A DNA stretch of 64,000 bases from Klebsiella oxytoca NBRC 105695 (GTDB taxonomy: Bacteria > Pseudomonadota > Gammaproteobacteria > Enterobacterales > Enterobacteriaceae), in contig NZ_BCZK01000003.1 in NCBI RefSeq assembly GCF_001598695.1, forward strand, positions 372,001 to 436,000. The letters are read 5' to 3'. A model generated the notes under the pieces. It was not told where the DNA came from. It ran no database searches and was given only the letters and a program-made list of their open reading frames with translations. A program made the translations under genes and the position numbers. Shown piece by piece: positions 1 through 8,545 of the stretch. Each line of letters starts with the position of its first letter. Position 1 is the stretch's first letter.

Positions 1-763
1 AAAGTAACGCCTGGATCATTGGCGGGACGGCGGAAATCACCGAGCCAATGTTAGGCACATAGTTCAGCAGAAAAGCCAACACGCCCCACATCAGCGCAAA
101 CTGAACCCCCATCAGCATCAGTCCTAACCAGATAATCCCCCCTGTCCACAGGCTGAGCAGCGTTTTCAGCGCCAGATAATGCGAGACGCCTTTTAACGCC
201 CGGTGAAGACCGGCGATATGGATTTGCGGGTTGTTCAGTGCAAAGCGGAGTTTATAGGGGACATGACGGACTTCAAACAGCATAAAGACCACGGTCATGA
301 CCAGTAAAATAACGCTGGCCATGGCGCCAGAGAGGCCAGTCATCAGGACGGTAGTGAATGTCATTAACTTGTCGGAGTCCATGCGTTGCAGCATACGTTC
401 CGGGGACATGTGAATATGCAAAAACGGCAGCGCCTCCTGCAGGCGCAGGACTTTCGCCGTCAGCTCCTTATTATACTTTGGCAGCATGGCGACGAATTCG
501 TTAACCGACGCGGCCAGCACGCCAATTAACGCGGTAAGTACGATCAGCATCACCACGACCACGATGGTAATGGCTACCGGACGTCTGATACCGCGGCGAA
601 TAAACCAGGTGACCAGCGGATTCAGGACAATGGCGAAGAACAATGCCAGTAATAGCTGCACGATGATATCTGCCGCGGCGTGGATACCGGCGAGGATAAC
701 CACCAGTGACGCCAGTTTGAGCAGAATATGCATGCCCGTTTTATCGGGCTGAGGGGTTGTCAT
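1..763 (-). CDS. yhhT: AI-2E/PerM-family transporter YhhT, 3' end outside window
   Basis: Reading the minus strand from the ATG at 763 gives an open frame that runs off the left edge, about 254 of the roughly 349 residues known for E. coli YhhT. The visible part begins MTTPQPDKTGMHILLKLASL and has hydrophobic segments near residues 12-50 and 60-90, an amphipathic stretch around 95-140, then more membrane segments. This layout is typical of the AI-2E exporter (UPF0118/PerM) family of inner-membrane permeases. The substrate of YhhT is not established. Its identity is supported by the neighbour yhhS, which is transcribed divergently from about 130 bp away, as in E. coli. Family assignment is secure; transport function is inferred from the family only. 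Confidence 0.9.
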   Translation of the reverse strand, partial: MTTPQPDKTGMHILLKLASLVVILAGIHAAADIIVQLLLALFFAIVLNPLVTWFIRRGIRRPVAITIVVVVMLIVLTALIGVLAASVNEFVAMLPKYNKELTAKVLRLQEALPFLHIHMSPERMLQRMDSDKLMTFTTVLMTGLSGAMASVILLVMTVVFMLFEVRHVPYKLRFALNNPQIHIAGLHRALKGVSHYLALKTLLSLWTGGIIWLGLMLMGVQFALMWGVLAFLLNYVPNIGSVISAVPPMIQALL

Positions 764-895
764 TCACTCTTCCTTTCTATGATTTTCATTAAGTGTAGCG
801 TCTGGCTTGCTGCCAGGAATCCTAATCTGGCTGCTGATTTATAACGTGCGGCGTGGTAGAAATGAAACACTGTTGTAAAAATCTGGTGGAACCCG

Positions 896-2116
896 ATGCC
901 CGAAACCGTCGCTGAACCGGCGCTTAATGGATTGCGCCTCAATCTGCGGATTGTCTCTGTCGTTATCTTTAACTTTGCCAGCTACCTGACCATAGGCCTG
1001 CCGCTGGCGGTATTACCCGGCTATGTTCATGATGTAATGGGGTATAGCGCCTTCTGGGCCGGGCTGGTGATTAGCCTGCAGTATTTTGCTACGCTGCTCA
1101 GCCGCCCTCACGCCGGGCGCTATGCCGATCTGCTGGGCCCGAAAAAAATCGTTGTTTTTGGCCTGTGCGGCTGCTTTCTGAGCGGACTGTGCTATCTGCT
1201 GGCGGCGTTATGCGGCGGCTGGCCCGTGGTTAGTCTGGCGCTGTTGTGTCTGGGGCGCATTATTCTCGGCATCGGGCAGAGCTTTGCGGGCACCGGCTCA
1301 ACGCTGTGGGGCGTAGGGGTAGTCGGTTCGCTGCATATCGGGCGGGTTATTTCCTGGAACGGGATTGTGACCTACGGGGCGATGGCGATGGGCGCGCCGC
1401 TCGGGGTGCTCTGTTACTCGCTGATTGGCCTGCACGGTCTGGCGTTGACGATTATGGTGGTTGCGCTGGTGGCGGTGCTGTGCGCGTTGCCGCGGGCGGC
1501 GGTAAAAGCGGGTAAGGGGAAAGCGATGTCGTTTCGCGCGGTGCTGGGGCGCGTCTGGCTCTACGGCATGGCGCTGGCCCTCGCATCGGCGGGTTTCGGC
1601 GTTATCGCCACCTTTATCACCCTGTTTTATGATGCCAAAGGCTGGGACGGCGCGGCCTTCGCCCTGACGCTGTTTAGCTGCGCCTTTGTCGGCACTCGCC
1701 TGCTGTTTCCCAACGGAATTAATCGCCTCGGTGGGCTGAACGTGGCGATGATCTGTTTTGTCGTCGAGATTATCGGGCTGCTGTTAGTGGGCCTGGCGGA
1801 GACGCCGCTGATGGCGAAAATCGGTACTTTCTTTGCCGGAGCCGGTTTTTCGCTGGTGTTCCCGGCGCTTGGCGTGGTGGCGGTGAAGGCGGTGCCGCAG
1901 CACAACCAGGGGTCGGCGCTGGCAACCTATACGGTATTTATGGATCTCTCGCTGGGGATCACCGGCCCGCTGGCCGGGCTGCTGATGGCGTGGGCGGGAA
2001 TTTCATCGATCTATCTGGCGACGGCGGGGCTGGTCGCGGTAGCGCTGCTGCTGGGATGGCGATTAAAAAAACGGCCCCCGGTCAATGAACCGGAGGCCGC
2101 GGCATCAGGCCAGTAG
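896..2116 (+). CDS. yhhS: MFS transporter YhhS
   Basis: A 406-residue inner-membrane protein with about 12 hydrophobic segments, matching E. coli YhhS (405 aa) from memory almost throughout (start MPETVAEPALNGLRLNLRI). The major facilitator signature between TM2 and TM3 is visible as RPHAGRYADLLGPKK at residues 70-84. YhhS belongs to the arabinose-efflux-like branch of the MFS, and its natural substrate is uncertain. The ATG at 896 is chosen because it reproduces the family N-terminus. The stop directly abuts the end of convergent dcrB, so the two 3' ends leave no intergenic space and no separate terminator is visible. Confidence 0.93.
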   Translation: MPETVAEPALNGLRLNLRIVSVVIFNFASYLTIGLPLAVLPGYVHDVMGYSAFWAGLVISLQYFATLLSRPHAGRYADLLGPKKIVVFGLCGCFLSGLCYLLAALCGGWPVVSLALLCLGRIILGIGQSFAGTGSTLWGVGVVGSLHIGRVISWNGIVTYGAMAMGAPLGVLCYSLIGLHGLALTIMVVALVAVLCALPRAAVKAGKGKAMSFRAVLGRVWLYGMALALASAGFGVIATFITLFYDAKGWDGAAFALTLFSCAFVGTRLLFPNGINRLGGLNVAMICFVVEIIGLLLVGLAETPLMAKIGTFFAGAGFSLVFPALGVVAVKAVPQHNQGSALATYTVFMDLSLGITGPLAGLLMAWAGISSIYLATAGLVAVALLLGWRLKKRPPVNEPEAAASGQ

Positions 2117-2674
2117 TTACTGGATGACGAGGGTGTTGATAATGTTTTCCGCTTCGGTCTGAGCCTGCTGCTGGTTGTCCGCTGGCAGCGTGATCTGCAG
2201 CGTCAGCAGTTTGTCATCAACCTTGCCGAGAAGCACGGAAGACCAGGCGGTCTGGCCCTTAGCGGAGATGATGGTGTCCAGCTGTTGCAGGGTGTGGCCT
2301 TTGAGCTCAATGGATTTATTGCTCACGACCTGCAGCTGCGGGTCGCGGCTGCGCTGCTGCTCTTCCAGGCGCTGGCTCATCACCGCCAGCTCTTCGTTGG
2401 TATTGTCGCCAACAATCACGATCACCGCTTTTTGTCCGGTGGCATCAGAGTAGACGTGCATATTGTTGGCCTGGGTGCCCAGCTTGCCGCTCTGGTCGGT
2501 CATACCGGCAGGCAGGGAGAAGCTCAGTTTGCCATCCAGCAGACTAATAGGTTGCCCGCTGGCGTTGCTTTCCGCAGCAGCCCCGGCAGTCGGCGTTTTG
2601 GTATCGCTGTTATCACAGGCAGCAAGCCCCATAACCAGCAGGCCAATACCGACATATTTAACCAAATTGCGCAT
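2117..2674 (-). CDS. dcrB: Inner-membrane lipoprotein DcrB
   Basis: A 185-residue lipoprotein. With the start at 2674 the N-terminus is [20 protein letters not shown], a short signal ending in a lipobox (LAAC, Cys20). An upstream in-frame ATG at 2680 exists, but the Shine-Dalgarno AGGA lies only 2-3 nt from it and about 8 nt from the ATG at 2674; the E. coli length of 185 also favours 2674. DcrB is known for its role in adsorption of phages C1 and C6, and was later linked to envelope lipoprotein maturation. Convergent with yhhS and followed on the same strand side by yhhQ upstream, the gene order of K-12. Confidence 0.93.
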   Translation of the reverse strand: MRNLVKYVGIGLLVMGLAACDNSDTKTPTAGAAAESNASGQPISLLDGKLSFSLPAGMTDQSGKLGTQANNMHVYSDATGQKAVIVIVGDNTNEELAVMSQRLEEQQRSRDPQLQVVSNKSIELKGHTLQQLDTIISAKGQTAWSSVLLGKVDDKLLTLQITLPADNQQQAQTEAENIINTLVIQ

Positions 2675-2747
2675 TGACATCTTCCTTTCGATAAACGGCC
2701 ATTAACGGCTCATTCGCTTATCTTATCACATCGTTTCGCGAGTACTC

Positions 2748-3413
2748 TTAACCTGGCTGCAATGCGGATAAATCAGATTTATCTGCCAGTTTTTTCAGCA
2801 GCATATTCAACAACATGCCGTACATCGGCAGGAAGAATACGATGCTAATCAGCACTTTGAAGCAATAATCGACGATGGCGATTTCCCCCCAGTGCGCCGC
2901 CATAAACGGGTCCGGGCTGCGCCAGAAGGCGATAAAGAAGAAGGCCAGCGTATCGCTGATGTTACCGAAAAGGGTGGATGCCGTGGGCGCCAGCCACCAG
3001 CGGCGGCTCTGACGCAGGCGGTTAAAGACGTGGACGTCAAGGATTTGCCCCAGCGCGTAGGCCATAAAGCTGGCGGCGGCGATACGAGCGACAAACAGGT
3101 TAAAGCTGGTTAAGGCGGCAAAGCCCTGCCACTCGCCCATGTAGAACAGCGCGGAAACCCCGTAGGAGATCAGCAGCGCCGGGATCATCACCGCGAGGAT
3201 AATGCGTCGCGCCAGCGGAGCGCCGAAAATGCGTACCGTCAGATCGGTGGCGAGGAAAATAAACGGAAAGCTGAACGCGCCCCAGGTGGTATGAAAACCA
3301 AAGATGGAGATCGGTAGCTGCACCAGATAGTTACTGGAAGTGATGACCAGCAGATGGAAAAGCGATAGCCAGATCAGCGCTTTTTTACGCTGTACGGTAG
3401 TAAACGGACTCAT
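2748..3413 (-). CDS. yhhQ: Queuosine precursor transporter YhhQ
   Basis: A 221-residue, very hydrophobic protein with about six membrane segments, the same length as E. coli YhhQ and matching it over the conserved LVQLPISIFGFHTTWGAFSF and FIFLATDLTVRIFGAPLARR stretches. YhhQ (COG1738) imports the queuosine precursors preQ0/preQ1 for tRNA wobble modification. The conserved segment ATDLTVRIFG, characteristic of this vitamin-uptake-like family, is present near residues 55-64. The ATG at 3413 is preceded by only a weak ribosome site. An ERIC-like element separates this gene from divergent tusA, itself a tRNA thiolation gene; the two are not in one operon. Confidence 0.93.
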   Translation of the reverse strand: MSPFTTVQRKKALIWLSLFHLLVITSSNYLVQLPISIFGFHTTWGAFSFPFIFLATDLTVRIFGAPLARRIILAVMIPALLISYGVSALFYMGEWQGFAALTSFNLFVARIAAASFMAYALGQILDVHVFNRLRQSRRWWLAPTASTLFGNISDTLAFFFIAFWRSPDPFMAAHWGEIAIVDYCFKVLISIVFFLPMYGMLLNMLLKKLADKSDLSALQPG

Positions 3414-3434
3414 ATTGTGACCTTTTTATGCCCG

Positions 3435-3546
3435 TTATTCTTCAAGCTGCAGATGCGTTAACTTTCCTCGCTCATCCCAGTCACTTACTGATGTAAGCTC
3501 CTGGAAATTCGCTGCGTCGTCGCCTTTCTGCAACTCGAATGATTTA
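3435..3546. repeat. ERIC-like intergenic palindrome
   Basis: An imperfect inverted repeat fills the gap between yhhQ and tusA. Its ends read ATTCTTCAAGCTGCAG and, inverted, CTGCAACTCGAATGAT. Its centre contains CAGTCACTTACTG followed by ATGTAAGCTCCTGG, which matches the central segment of enterobacterial repetitive intergenic consensus elements. Related copies lie near 18606, 35213 and 40664. No coding potential is seen. Confidence 0.8.
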
Positions 3547-3704
3547 GGGCCAGAGAGTTGGGGTGAGGGAACCCAATAAAAACGGCTGCATGATACTGCG
3601 TTGCGTGCGTAATGCAATGGTTGTTTTTCGCGCAAACGTTAACCTGGCTTGCGTACTGGCGAACTGGGGGTAAACTAGGGCCGTTTTGTTAATGTGAGAT
3701 GAAA

Positions 3705-3950
3705 ATGAGCGAACTTTTCTCCAGCCCTGACCATACGCTTGATGCGCAGGGGCTTCGTTGCCCGGAACCGGTGATGATGGTGCGCAAGACCGTGCGTACG
3801 ATGCCGGTGGGCGAGACGCTGCTAATCGTGGCCGACGATCCGGCGACCACCCGCGATATTCCCGGTTTCTGCCGCTTTATGGAGCATGAGCTACTGGCGC
3901 AGGAAACCGAGGCGCTGCCGTACCGCTATCTGATTCGTAAAAGCCACTGA
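3705..3950 (+). CDS. tusA: Sulfurtransferase TusA
   Basis: An 81-residue sulfur carrier that accepts persulfide sulfur from IscS and passes it to TusBCD/TusE and then MnmA for 2-thiolation of tRNA wobble uridines; it also feeds molybdenum cofactor and other sulfur routes. The active Cys19 lies in the family motif GLRCPEPV at residues 16-23. An in-frame ATG two codons upstream (3699) would give 83 residues. The start at 3705 is preferred because it yields the E. coli length and puts the purine-rich GAG about 7 nt upstream. Single gene, divergent from yhhQ and convergent with zntA. Confidence 0.95.
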   Translation: MSELFSSPDHTLDAQGLRCPEPVMMVRKTVRTMPVGETLLIVADDPATTRDIPGFCRFMEHELLAQETEALPYRYLIRKSH

Positions 3951-3952
3951 GC

Positions 3953-4060
3953 CAGGCCTCCCCGGATCGCGGCTGACGCCTTATCCGGGCTACAAAAAAC
4001 CAGACCGCACTAACCTGTAGCCCGGGCAAGGCGCGTCAAGCGCCGCCCCCGGGGCTTGCC
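3953..4060. repeat. REP-like pair between tusA and zntA
   Basis: Two GC-rich palindromic units face each other between the convergent tusA and zntA genes: CCCCGGATCGCGGCTGACGC near 3960 and GTAGCCCGGGCAAGGCG near 4018. The pattern is that of REP/BIME units, with related sequences near 18789. It probably acts in 3'-end stabilisation or termination. Confidence 0.7.
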
Positions 4061-4061
4061 C

Positions 4062-6266
4062 TCATTTTTTACGCAGCAACCGCAGCGCGTTAGCGGTGAC
4101 CAGCACCGTCGCCCCGGTATCAGCCAGCACCGCCAGCCACAGGCCGGTCAGGCCGAGCAAGGTGGTGACGAGGAAAATGCCCTTCAGACCCAAAGCAATG
4201 GCGATGTTCTGCCGGATATTGGCGTGGGTGGCGCGCGCCAGCGAAATCATCTGCGCCAGCCCGGTCAGGCGGTTATGGGTCAATGCCGCATCGGCGGTCT
4301 CCAGAGCAACGTCGGTGCCGCTGCCCATCGCGATACCTATCGTCGCCGCTTTCATCGCCGGCGCATCGTTGATACCGTCGCCGACCATGGCCAGCGGCGA
4401 CTGGGCATTAAGCGCTATCACCGCCTGCACTTTGTCCGCGGGCAGCAGCCCGGCGCGGAACGCCAGTCCCAGCTCGTTAGCGATAGCCGCCGCCGCACGT
4501 GGATTATCGCCGGTCAGTATCACTCCCTGAACGCCCAACTGATGGAGCTCATCCACCGCCTGACGGGCATCATCGCGAAGCGTATCGCGCAGCGCCAGAA
4601 TCCCCAGCAGCGTCTTATCGCGCATTACCAGCACCACGGTTTGCCCGGCGCTCTCCAGCTGCTGAATAGGTTCATCGTACTGCGGATCGCGAGTTTTACC
4701 GGCGGCGCAAATCAGCACCTGGCGTCCTTCAACCTGAGCCTCAATGCCGGATCCGGCCAGCGCGCGCTGATCGCTTGCCGACGGAATGACCAGCCGGCGC
4801 TGTTCTGCCTCACGCACGATAGCCTGGGCTAACGGGTGGCTGGAGCCTTGCTCCACGGCGGCCGCGAGCGCCAGCAGATCGTTTTCGCTGATGTCTGCGG
4901 TCGCCATCACCGCAGTGACGCGCGGCTGGCCGATGGTCAGGGTACCGGTTTTATCAAACGCCACCTGGCGCACGCGGCCGAGCTGCTCCAGCGCCGCGCC
5001 GCCTTTAATCAGCGCGCCGCGTCGTGCCGCTACCGCCAGCCCGGAGGTAATTGCCGCCGGGGTGGAGATCACCAGCGCGCACGGACAGCCAATCAGCAGC
5101 AGCGTTAAGCCTTTATAGATCCACGGCAGCCAGGCGCCCGCAAACAGCAGCGGCGGAACAATGGCCACCAGCAGGGCGACGACCATAATCGCCGGGGTAT
5201 AGATGCGGCTAAAGCGATCGATAAAGCGCTCAATCGGCGCGCGGCGCTCCTCCGCTTCTTCAATCAGCTTAAGAATACGATCGATAGCGCTGTCGCCCGG
5301 TTCGGAGATCACCGTCAGCTGTACCAGACGATCGACGCTGGTGGCGCCGGCCGCTACGCGTTCCCCGGCGTTACGCTCTACCGGTACGGATTCACCGGTC
5401 AAAGCGCTCTCATCGAAGCTGGCGAAGGGGGAGAGTAGCTGGCCATCGGCAGGGAGGCGGCCTCCGGCGGCGACTTCAATCACGTCGCCGGGGCGCAGGT
5501 CGCGCTGGGCTACGGTTTCACGCACGCCATCGCGCACGCGGATTGCCGTGTCGGGCTTCAGCGCCATCAATGCGCTGACGCCTTGCCGCGCGCGGCTGGC
5601 AGCCCATCCCTCAAGACGTTCGCCGATTAAAAACAGTAGCAGGACCATCGCCGCTTCGGCGGTGGCGCCGATAAACAGCGCGCCGATGGCTGCGACGCTC
5701 ATCAGGGTTTCAATGGCGAACCAGCTTCCGCTTCTGATCAGGCGTATCGCTTGCCGGGCGACCGGCCACAGGCCGACCAGCGTGGTTGCGATGAAGGCGA
5801 TTTCGCCCAGAGGCGGGCTGAACTGCTCCAGCCCCCAGCTTAGTCCCATCATGATGACCAGCGTGATGAGCGGCAGATTCTCGCGCAGCCACGAGGTGGA
5901 CTCCTCTGCCCGTGGCGCGTTTTCATCACGCAGCTGATAGCCCGCGGCGCGCACGGCGCTTTCGATTTGCGGACCAACATCGCCCTCGGCATTGACCAGC
6001 AGCTTTTCGGTGGCGAACAGTACCTGCACCTGGCTGACCCCCGGTACCTGGCGAACGGCGGTTTCGACCTTGCGCGCGCAGGCTGCGCAATCCATGCCTT
6101 CTACCAGCCAACTAAAGCGTGCGTGCCTCAGAGCCTCGTTTTCCTCGGTGGTTTCGCTGCGGCAGGCGTGGTCCGCGCAGCAGCTTTCCGCCGGCTGCGC
6201 GGCAGGGGTAAATTTTAACGATGAGAAGTGTGGGACTTTTTTATCCTGCGATTCTGGAGCCGACAT
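4062..6266 (-). CDS. zntA: Zinc/lead/cadmium-exporting P1B-type ATPase ZntA
   Basis: A 734-residue heavy-metal ATPase (E. coli ZntA 732) that pumps Zn2+, Pb2+ and Cd2+ from the cytoplasm to the periplasm. The N-terminus has a Cys-rich patch ESCCADHAC (27-35) and a heavy-metal-associated domain with GMDCAAC (57-63). Further along are the actuator TGES (290-293), the transmembrane metal site CPC (394-396), the phosphorylation motif DKTGTLT (Asp438), GDGINDAP near residue 628, and a C-terminal membrane segment with LADTG supplying the second metal ligand Asp. A GGAGG ribosome site precedes the ATG at 6266. Expression is expected to depend on ZntR, whose operator is visible upstream. Confidence 0.97.
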   Translation of the reverse strand: MSAPESQDKKVPHFSSLKFTPAAQPAESCCADHACRSETTEENEALRHARFSWLVEGMDCAACARKVETAVRQVPGVSQVQVLFATEKLLVNAEGDVGPQIESAVRAAGYQLRDENAPRAEESTSWLRENLPLITLVIMMGLSWGLEQFSPPLGEIAFIATTLVGLWPVARQAIRLIRSGSWFAIETLMSVAAIGALFIGATAEAAMVLLLFLIGERLEGWAASRARQGVSALMALKPDTAIRVRDGVRETVAQRDLRPGDVIEVAAGGRLPADGQLLSPFASFDESALTGESVPVERNAGERVAAGATSVDRLVQLTVISEPGDSAIDRILKLIEEAEERRAPIERFIDRFSRIYTPAIMVVALLVAIVPPLLFAGAWLPWIYKGLTLLLIGCPCALVISTPAAITSGLAVAARRGALIKGGAALEQLGRVRQVAFDKTGTLTIGQPRVTAVMATADISENDLLALAAAVEQGSSHPLAQAIVREAEQRRLVIPSASDQRALAGSGIEAQVEGRQVLICAAGKTRDPQYDEPIQQLESAGQTVVLVMRDKTLLGILALRDTLRDDARQAVDELHQLGVQGVILTGDNPRAAAAIANELGLAFRAGLLPADKVQAVIALNAQSPLAMVGDGINDAPAMKAATIGIAMGSGTDVALETADAALTHNRLTGLAQMISLARATHANIRQNIAIALGLKGIFLVTTLLGLTGLWLAVLADTGATVLVTANALRLLRKK

Positions 6267-6276
6267 AGGACCCTCC

Positions 6277-6302
6277 GGGTAATGATAATTTTCTCATTAC
6301 CC
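6277..6302 (-). other. Stem-loop in zntA leader next to the ribosome site
   Basis: A perfect 9-bp inverted repeat, GGGTAATGA (6277-6285) and TCATTACCC (6294-6302), with an 8-nt loop. It lies between the zntA promoter and the GGAGG Shine-Dalgarno, ending only a couple of bases before it. It would form in the zntA mRNA leader; its role is unknown. Confidence 0.65.
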
Positions 6303-6304
6303 GC

Positions 6305-6336
6305 AGGATACACTCTGGAGTCGACTCCAGAGTCAA
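6305..6336 (-). promoter_or_regulatory. ZntR-type promoter and operator of zntA
   Basis: On the minus strand a -35 TTGACT (6331-6336) and a -10 TATCCT (6305-6310) are separated by 20 bp, the long spacer typical of MerR-family promoters. The spacer is occupied by a perfect 22-bp palindrome at 6312-6333 with half-site ACTCTGGAGTC. This is the arrangement recognised by the zinc sensor ZntR in E. coli, which untwists the spacer when zinc binds. Confidence 0.93.
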
Positions 6337-6344
6337 GCGCTTAA

Positions 6345-6971
6345 TTACAAATAAAGCGCGCGGACGATCAGGAAGTGCCCGGCGAAGTAAAATGCCGAGG
6401 AGATCGCGTTGTCAGCGCGGAAGCGGCGGCGATAATGGCTGATCAGCCAGACCGCGTTGCCGAGCAGCAGGAATGCCGCGCCAGCGAAGCCGGACAGGGC
6501 GGTATCCGTCGGGCGGGCAAACCACAGCTCCCCGGCCAGCCAGACCATCACCAGCGTCATCGCGATAAAGGTAAACACCGGCATCCGCATCTCTTCCAGA
6601 CGCGTCCAGATAATCGCCAGCAGCAGCGCGCCGAGGATCAGCAGCACCAGCGGCAGCGGCCAGAAGAAAGATAGCGTCAGCTGGCTGGCAAACCAGATGG
6701 TGTAGAGCAGATGCGAGAGAAAGAATGCCCCCACGGCGTACATTACCCGCTGCCGCGGCAGCAGGGTCAGCGCGTCGCCGACCAGCGAGGCGCAAAGCCC
6801 CGCCAGCACCAGATAGCTGATGGCGTTAAACATCGGCGCTTGCCAGGCCAGTAACAGAAGCAGGATCAGCGTGACGGGTTTAAACACCCAGCGACGCCAG
6901 GCAGGCCCACGATAAGACGCATCGACGTAAAGCCATGCGGAGAAACAGACAGCAATAAATGACCAAAGCAT
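6345..6971 (-). CDS. yhhN: YhhN family (TMEM86-like) membrane protein
   Basis: A 208-residue integral membrane protein with about seven to eight hydrophobic segments, the same length as E. coli YhhN. The YhhN/TMEM86 family includes the animal lysoplasmalogenase TMEM86B, and bacterial members are often annotated as lysoplasmalogenase on that basis; the E. coli function is not settled. The internal acidic/glycine positions of the family (for example [11 protein letters not shown] near residues 63-73) are visible. It ends about 80 bp from the zntA start and is read in the same direction, but the strong zntA promoter lies between, so separate transcription is likely. Divergent from yhhM. Confidence 0.88.
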   Translation of the reverse strand: MLWSFIAVCFSAWLYVDASYRGPAWRRWVFKPVTLILLLLLAWQAPMFNAISYLVLAGLCASLVGDALTLLPRQRVMYAVGAFFLSHLLYTIWFASQLTLSFFWPLPLVLLILGALLLAIIWTRLEEMRMPVFTFIAMTLVMVWLAGELWFARPTDTALSGFAGAAFLLLGNAVWLISHYRRRFRADNAISSAFYFAGHFLIVRALYL

Positions 6972-7113
6972 AGTAAGTCCCTGTATCTGTTATCATTACG
7001 TAAGTGATTGTACTTACAGTACTGAATCTCAGTGTAGTGGTTTGCAGAGGAAGATGACAATGATAATCAAGCCACAGTATGCTTATTCCTGATAATTCCT
7101 GGGGGCAAGGTGA

Positions 7114-7473
7114 ATGAGTAAAGTTCCGCTGTTTTTTATGGTTGCCGTTGCCATCATTGCGGTTGCCGCGTCGTATCGCTATGTGCAGCAGCGTCGGGAA
7201 AAAATGGATAACGATGCCGCGCCGCTGTTGCAAAAACGGGTGGTGGTGAGCAATAAGCGGGAGAAGGTGATTAACGATCGCCGTTCGCGCCAGCAGACGG
7301 TGACGCCTGCCGGCAGCGAAATGCGTTATGAAGCAAGCTTCAGGCCGGAAAGCGGCGGGCTGGAAGTGGTTTTTCGTCTGCAGGCGCCGCAGTATCATGC
7401 GCTAAGCGTCGGCGATAAGGGCGTACTGAGCTATAAAGGTTCGCGGTTTATGGGTTTTACGCCCGAGCCCTGA
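7114..7473 (+). CDS. yhhM: DUF2500 membrane protein YhhM
   Basis: A 119-residue protein equal in length to E. coli YhhM. Residues 4-22 form one hydrophobic segment (VPLFFMVAVAIIAVAASYR), followed by a basic stretch and a soluble domain that ends with the motif VGDKGVLSYKGSRF. This fits a small membrane-anchored protein of the DUF2500 family with its main domain either side of the inner membrane; function is unknown. The ATG at 7114 follows GGGGGCAAGGTGA, a good ribosome site. It converges with yhhL/rsmD, whose end lies 15 bp away. Confidence 0.87.
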   Translation: MSKVPLFFMVAVAIIAVAASYRYVQQRREKMDNDAAPLLQKRVVVSNKREKVINDRRSRQQTVTPAGSEMRYEASFRPESGGLEVVFRLQAPQYHALSVGDKGVLSYKGSRFMGFTPEP

Positions 7474-7488
7474 ACCTTTTATTCGGCC

Positions 7489-7767
7489 TTATTTCTTCTT
7501 CAGGGTCGCCTTGAGCTTTTTCTGCCAGGCGACCAGTTCGAACACGCCGAAGATGAAAATACGAATTTGCTCGAAGCGCCCCAGCGGCGGCATCTCTTTC
7601 GTCTGCGTCGCCTTGAGCAGCGTGAGCTGCAGGCCGTGCATCAGAATCATAAAGATCAGCGCCACGTTAACAAAGATATTGAGCGGCTTTGGGAACGGTT
7701 GGAACAGATTCAGCAATAAAAACGCCCACACGCACAGCATCAGCAAGCGGCCAAAGTTAATCAGCAT
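7489..7767 (-). CDS. yhhL: DUF1145 small membrane protein YhhL
   Basis: A 92-residue protein with two hydrophobic segments (about residues 5-22 and 28-47) and a strongly basic C-terminus, KKLKATLKKK, expected to sit in the cytoplasm. It matches E. coli YhhL (about 90 aa), whose function is unknown. The open frame extends upstream to 7830, but the start at 7767 gives the family N-terminus MLINFGRLLMLCVWAFLLLN and is preceded by GGAGAAAACC. The start lies inside the end of rsmD (11-nt overlap), so translation of the two is probably coupled. Confidence 0.88.
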   Translation of the reverse strand: MLINFGRLLMLCVWAFLLLNLFQPFPKPLNIFVNVALIFMILMHGLQLTLLKATQTKEMPPLGRFEQIRIFIFGVFELVAWQKKLKATLKKK

Positions 7768-8353
7768 GGTTTTCTCCTTGTGCCTCACGTTGATAGAGAC
7801 GGTAGGCGACCTGTCCGGCCACTTTCTCACGGTACGGATGCCAGTTTACAGGCACCGGCGGTAACCCGTTTTCAACTTCACTTTCAATGTAGATGAGCGC
7901 TTCATCGCTAAGCCAGCCGTTGTTTTCCAGCAGCTTTAGCGTCTCTTCAAGCAGCCCTTTGCGAAACGGGGGATCGACAAACACGATGTGATGCGGCGTG
8001 CCCGCCTGAGCAAGAAACGCTAAGGTATTGGTATTCACGACTTTGCCGTTGCTGGCTTTGAGAGTCGCCAGATTTTTTTGCAACTGCTGCGCGACGCCGC
8101 GTTCCATTTCCAGCAGCGTGGCGTTAGCCGCGTAGCGGGAGAGGGCTTCAAGGCCCAGCGCGCCGCTGCCGGCGAAGCAATCGAGGCAGCTCGCGTCAAC
8201 GATCGACGGCGCCAGCCAGTTAAATAGCGTTTCGCGCACCCGGTCGGTGGTCGGGCGCAGACCCGGGCTCTCCGGCACCGGTAATTTACGGCCTCGCCAT
8301 TGCCCGCCGATAATACGGATCTGACCGCTGCCTGCGTGGTTTGGTTTCTTCAT
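7757..8353 (-). CDS. rsmD: 16S rRNA (guanine966-N2)-methyltransferase RsmD
   Basis: A 198-residue S-adenosylmethionine-dependent methyltransferase that modifies G966 of 16S rRNA. Motif I is CLDCFAGSGALGLEA (56-70) and the catalytic NPPY-type motif appears as DPPF (127-130), as expected for RsmD. The ATG at 8353 gives the same start and length as E. coli. A TTG four codons upstream (8365) is an alternative, since GGAAG lies about 8 nt before it. The gene overlaps yhhL by 11 nt at its 3' end and is divergent from ftsY, the classical arrangement. Confidence 0.95.
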   Translation of the reverse strand: MKKPNHAGSGQIRIIGGQWRGRKLPVPESPGLRPTTDRVRETLFNWLAPSIVDASCLDCFAGSGALGLEALSRYAANATLLEMERGVAQQLQKNLATLKASNGKVVNTNTLAFLAQAGTPHHIVFVDPPFRKGLLEETLKLLENNGWLSDEALIYIESEVENGLPPVPVNWHPYREKVAGQVAYRLYQREAQGENHAD

Positions 8354-8545
8354 TTCTTTGCTCAAGTCTCAACTTCCGGGCTGCTATTCTAACGATCGCC
8401 AGCGGTTGACGAAACCTTAATCCGGGGGCGGTGATGCGAGTTAAGTTAAGTGGTAGACTATCCGACTAATTTCATCATTTTTCAGCTTCCGCTATCAACA
8501 GGCCGAAGCTGTGCCATGAATTAACAGCGAGGAGTGTAGTCGCAA

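Noticed and set aside
3435..3635. 66-residue minus-strand frame upstream of tusA
   Set aside because: It translates an ERIC-like element, as does the frame at 18629-18988; repeats of this type are not coding.
4056..4832. 258-residue plus-strand frame opposite zntA
   Set aside because: Shadow of zntA caused by high GC at third positions; Gln/Arg-rich and without any recognisable domain.
4062..6266. zntA as a copper ATPase (CopA)
   Set aside because: One HMA domain, the C-terminal LADTG aspartate and the ZntR operator indicate the Zn/Pb/Cd subgroup.
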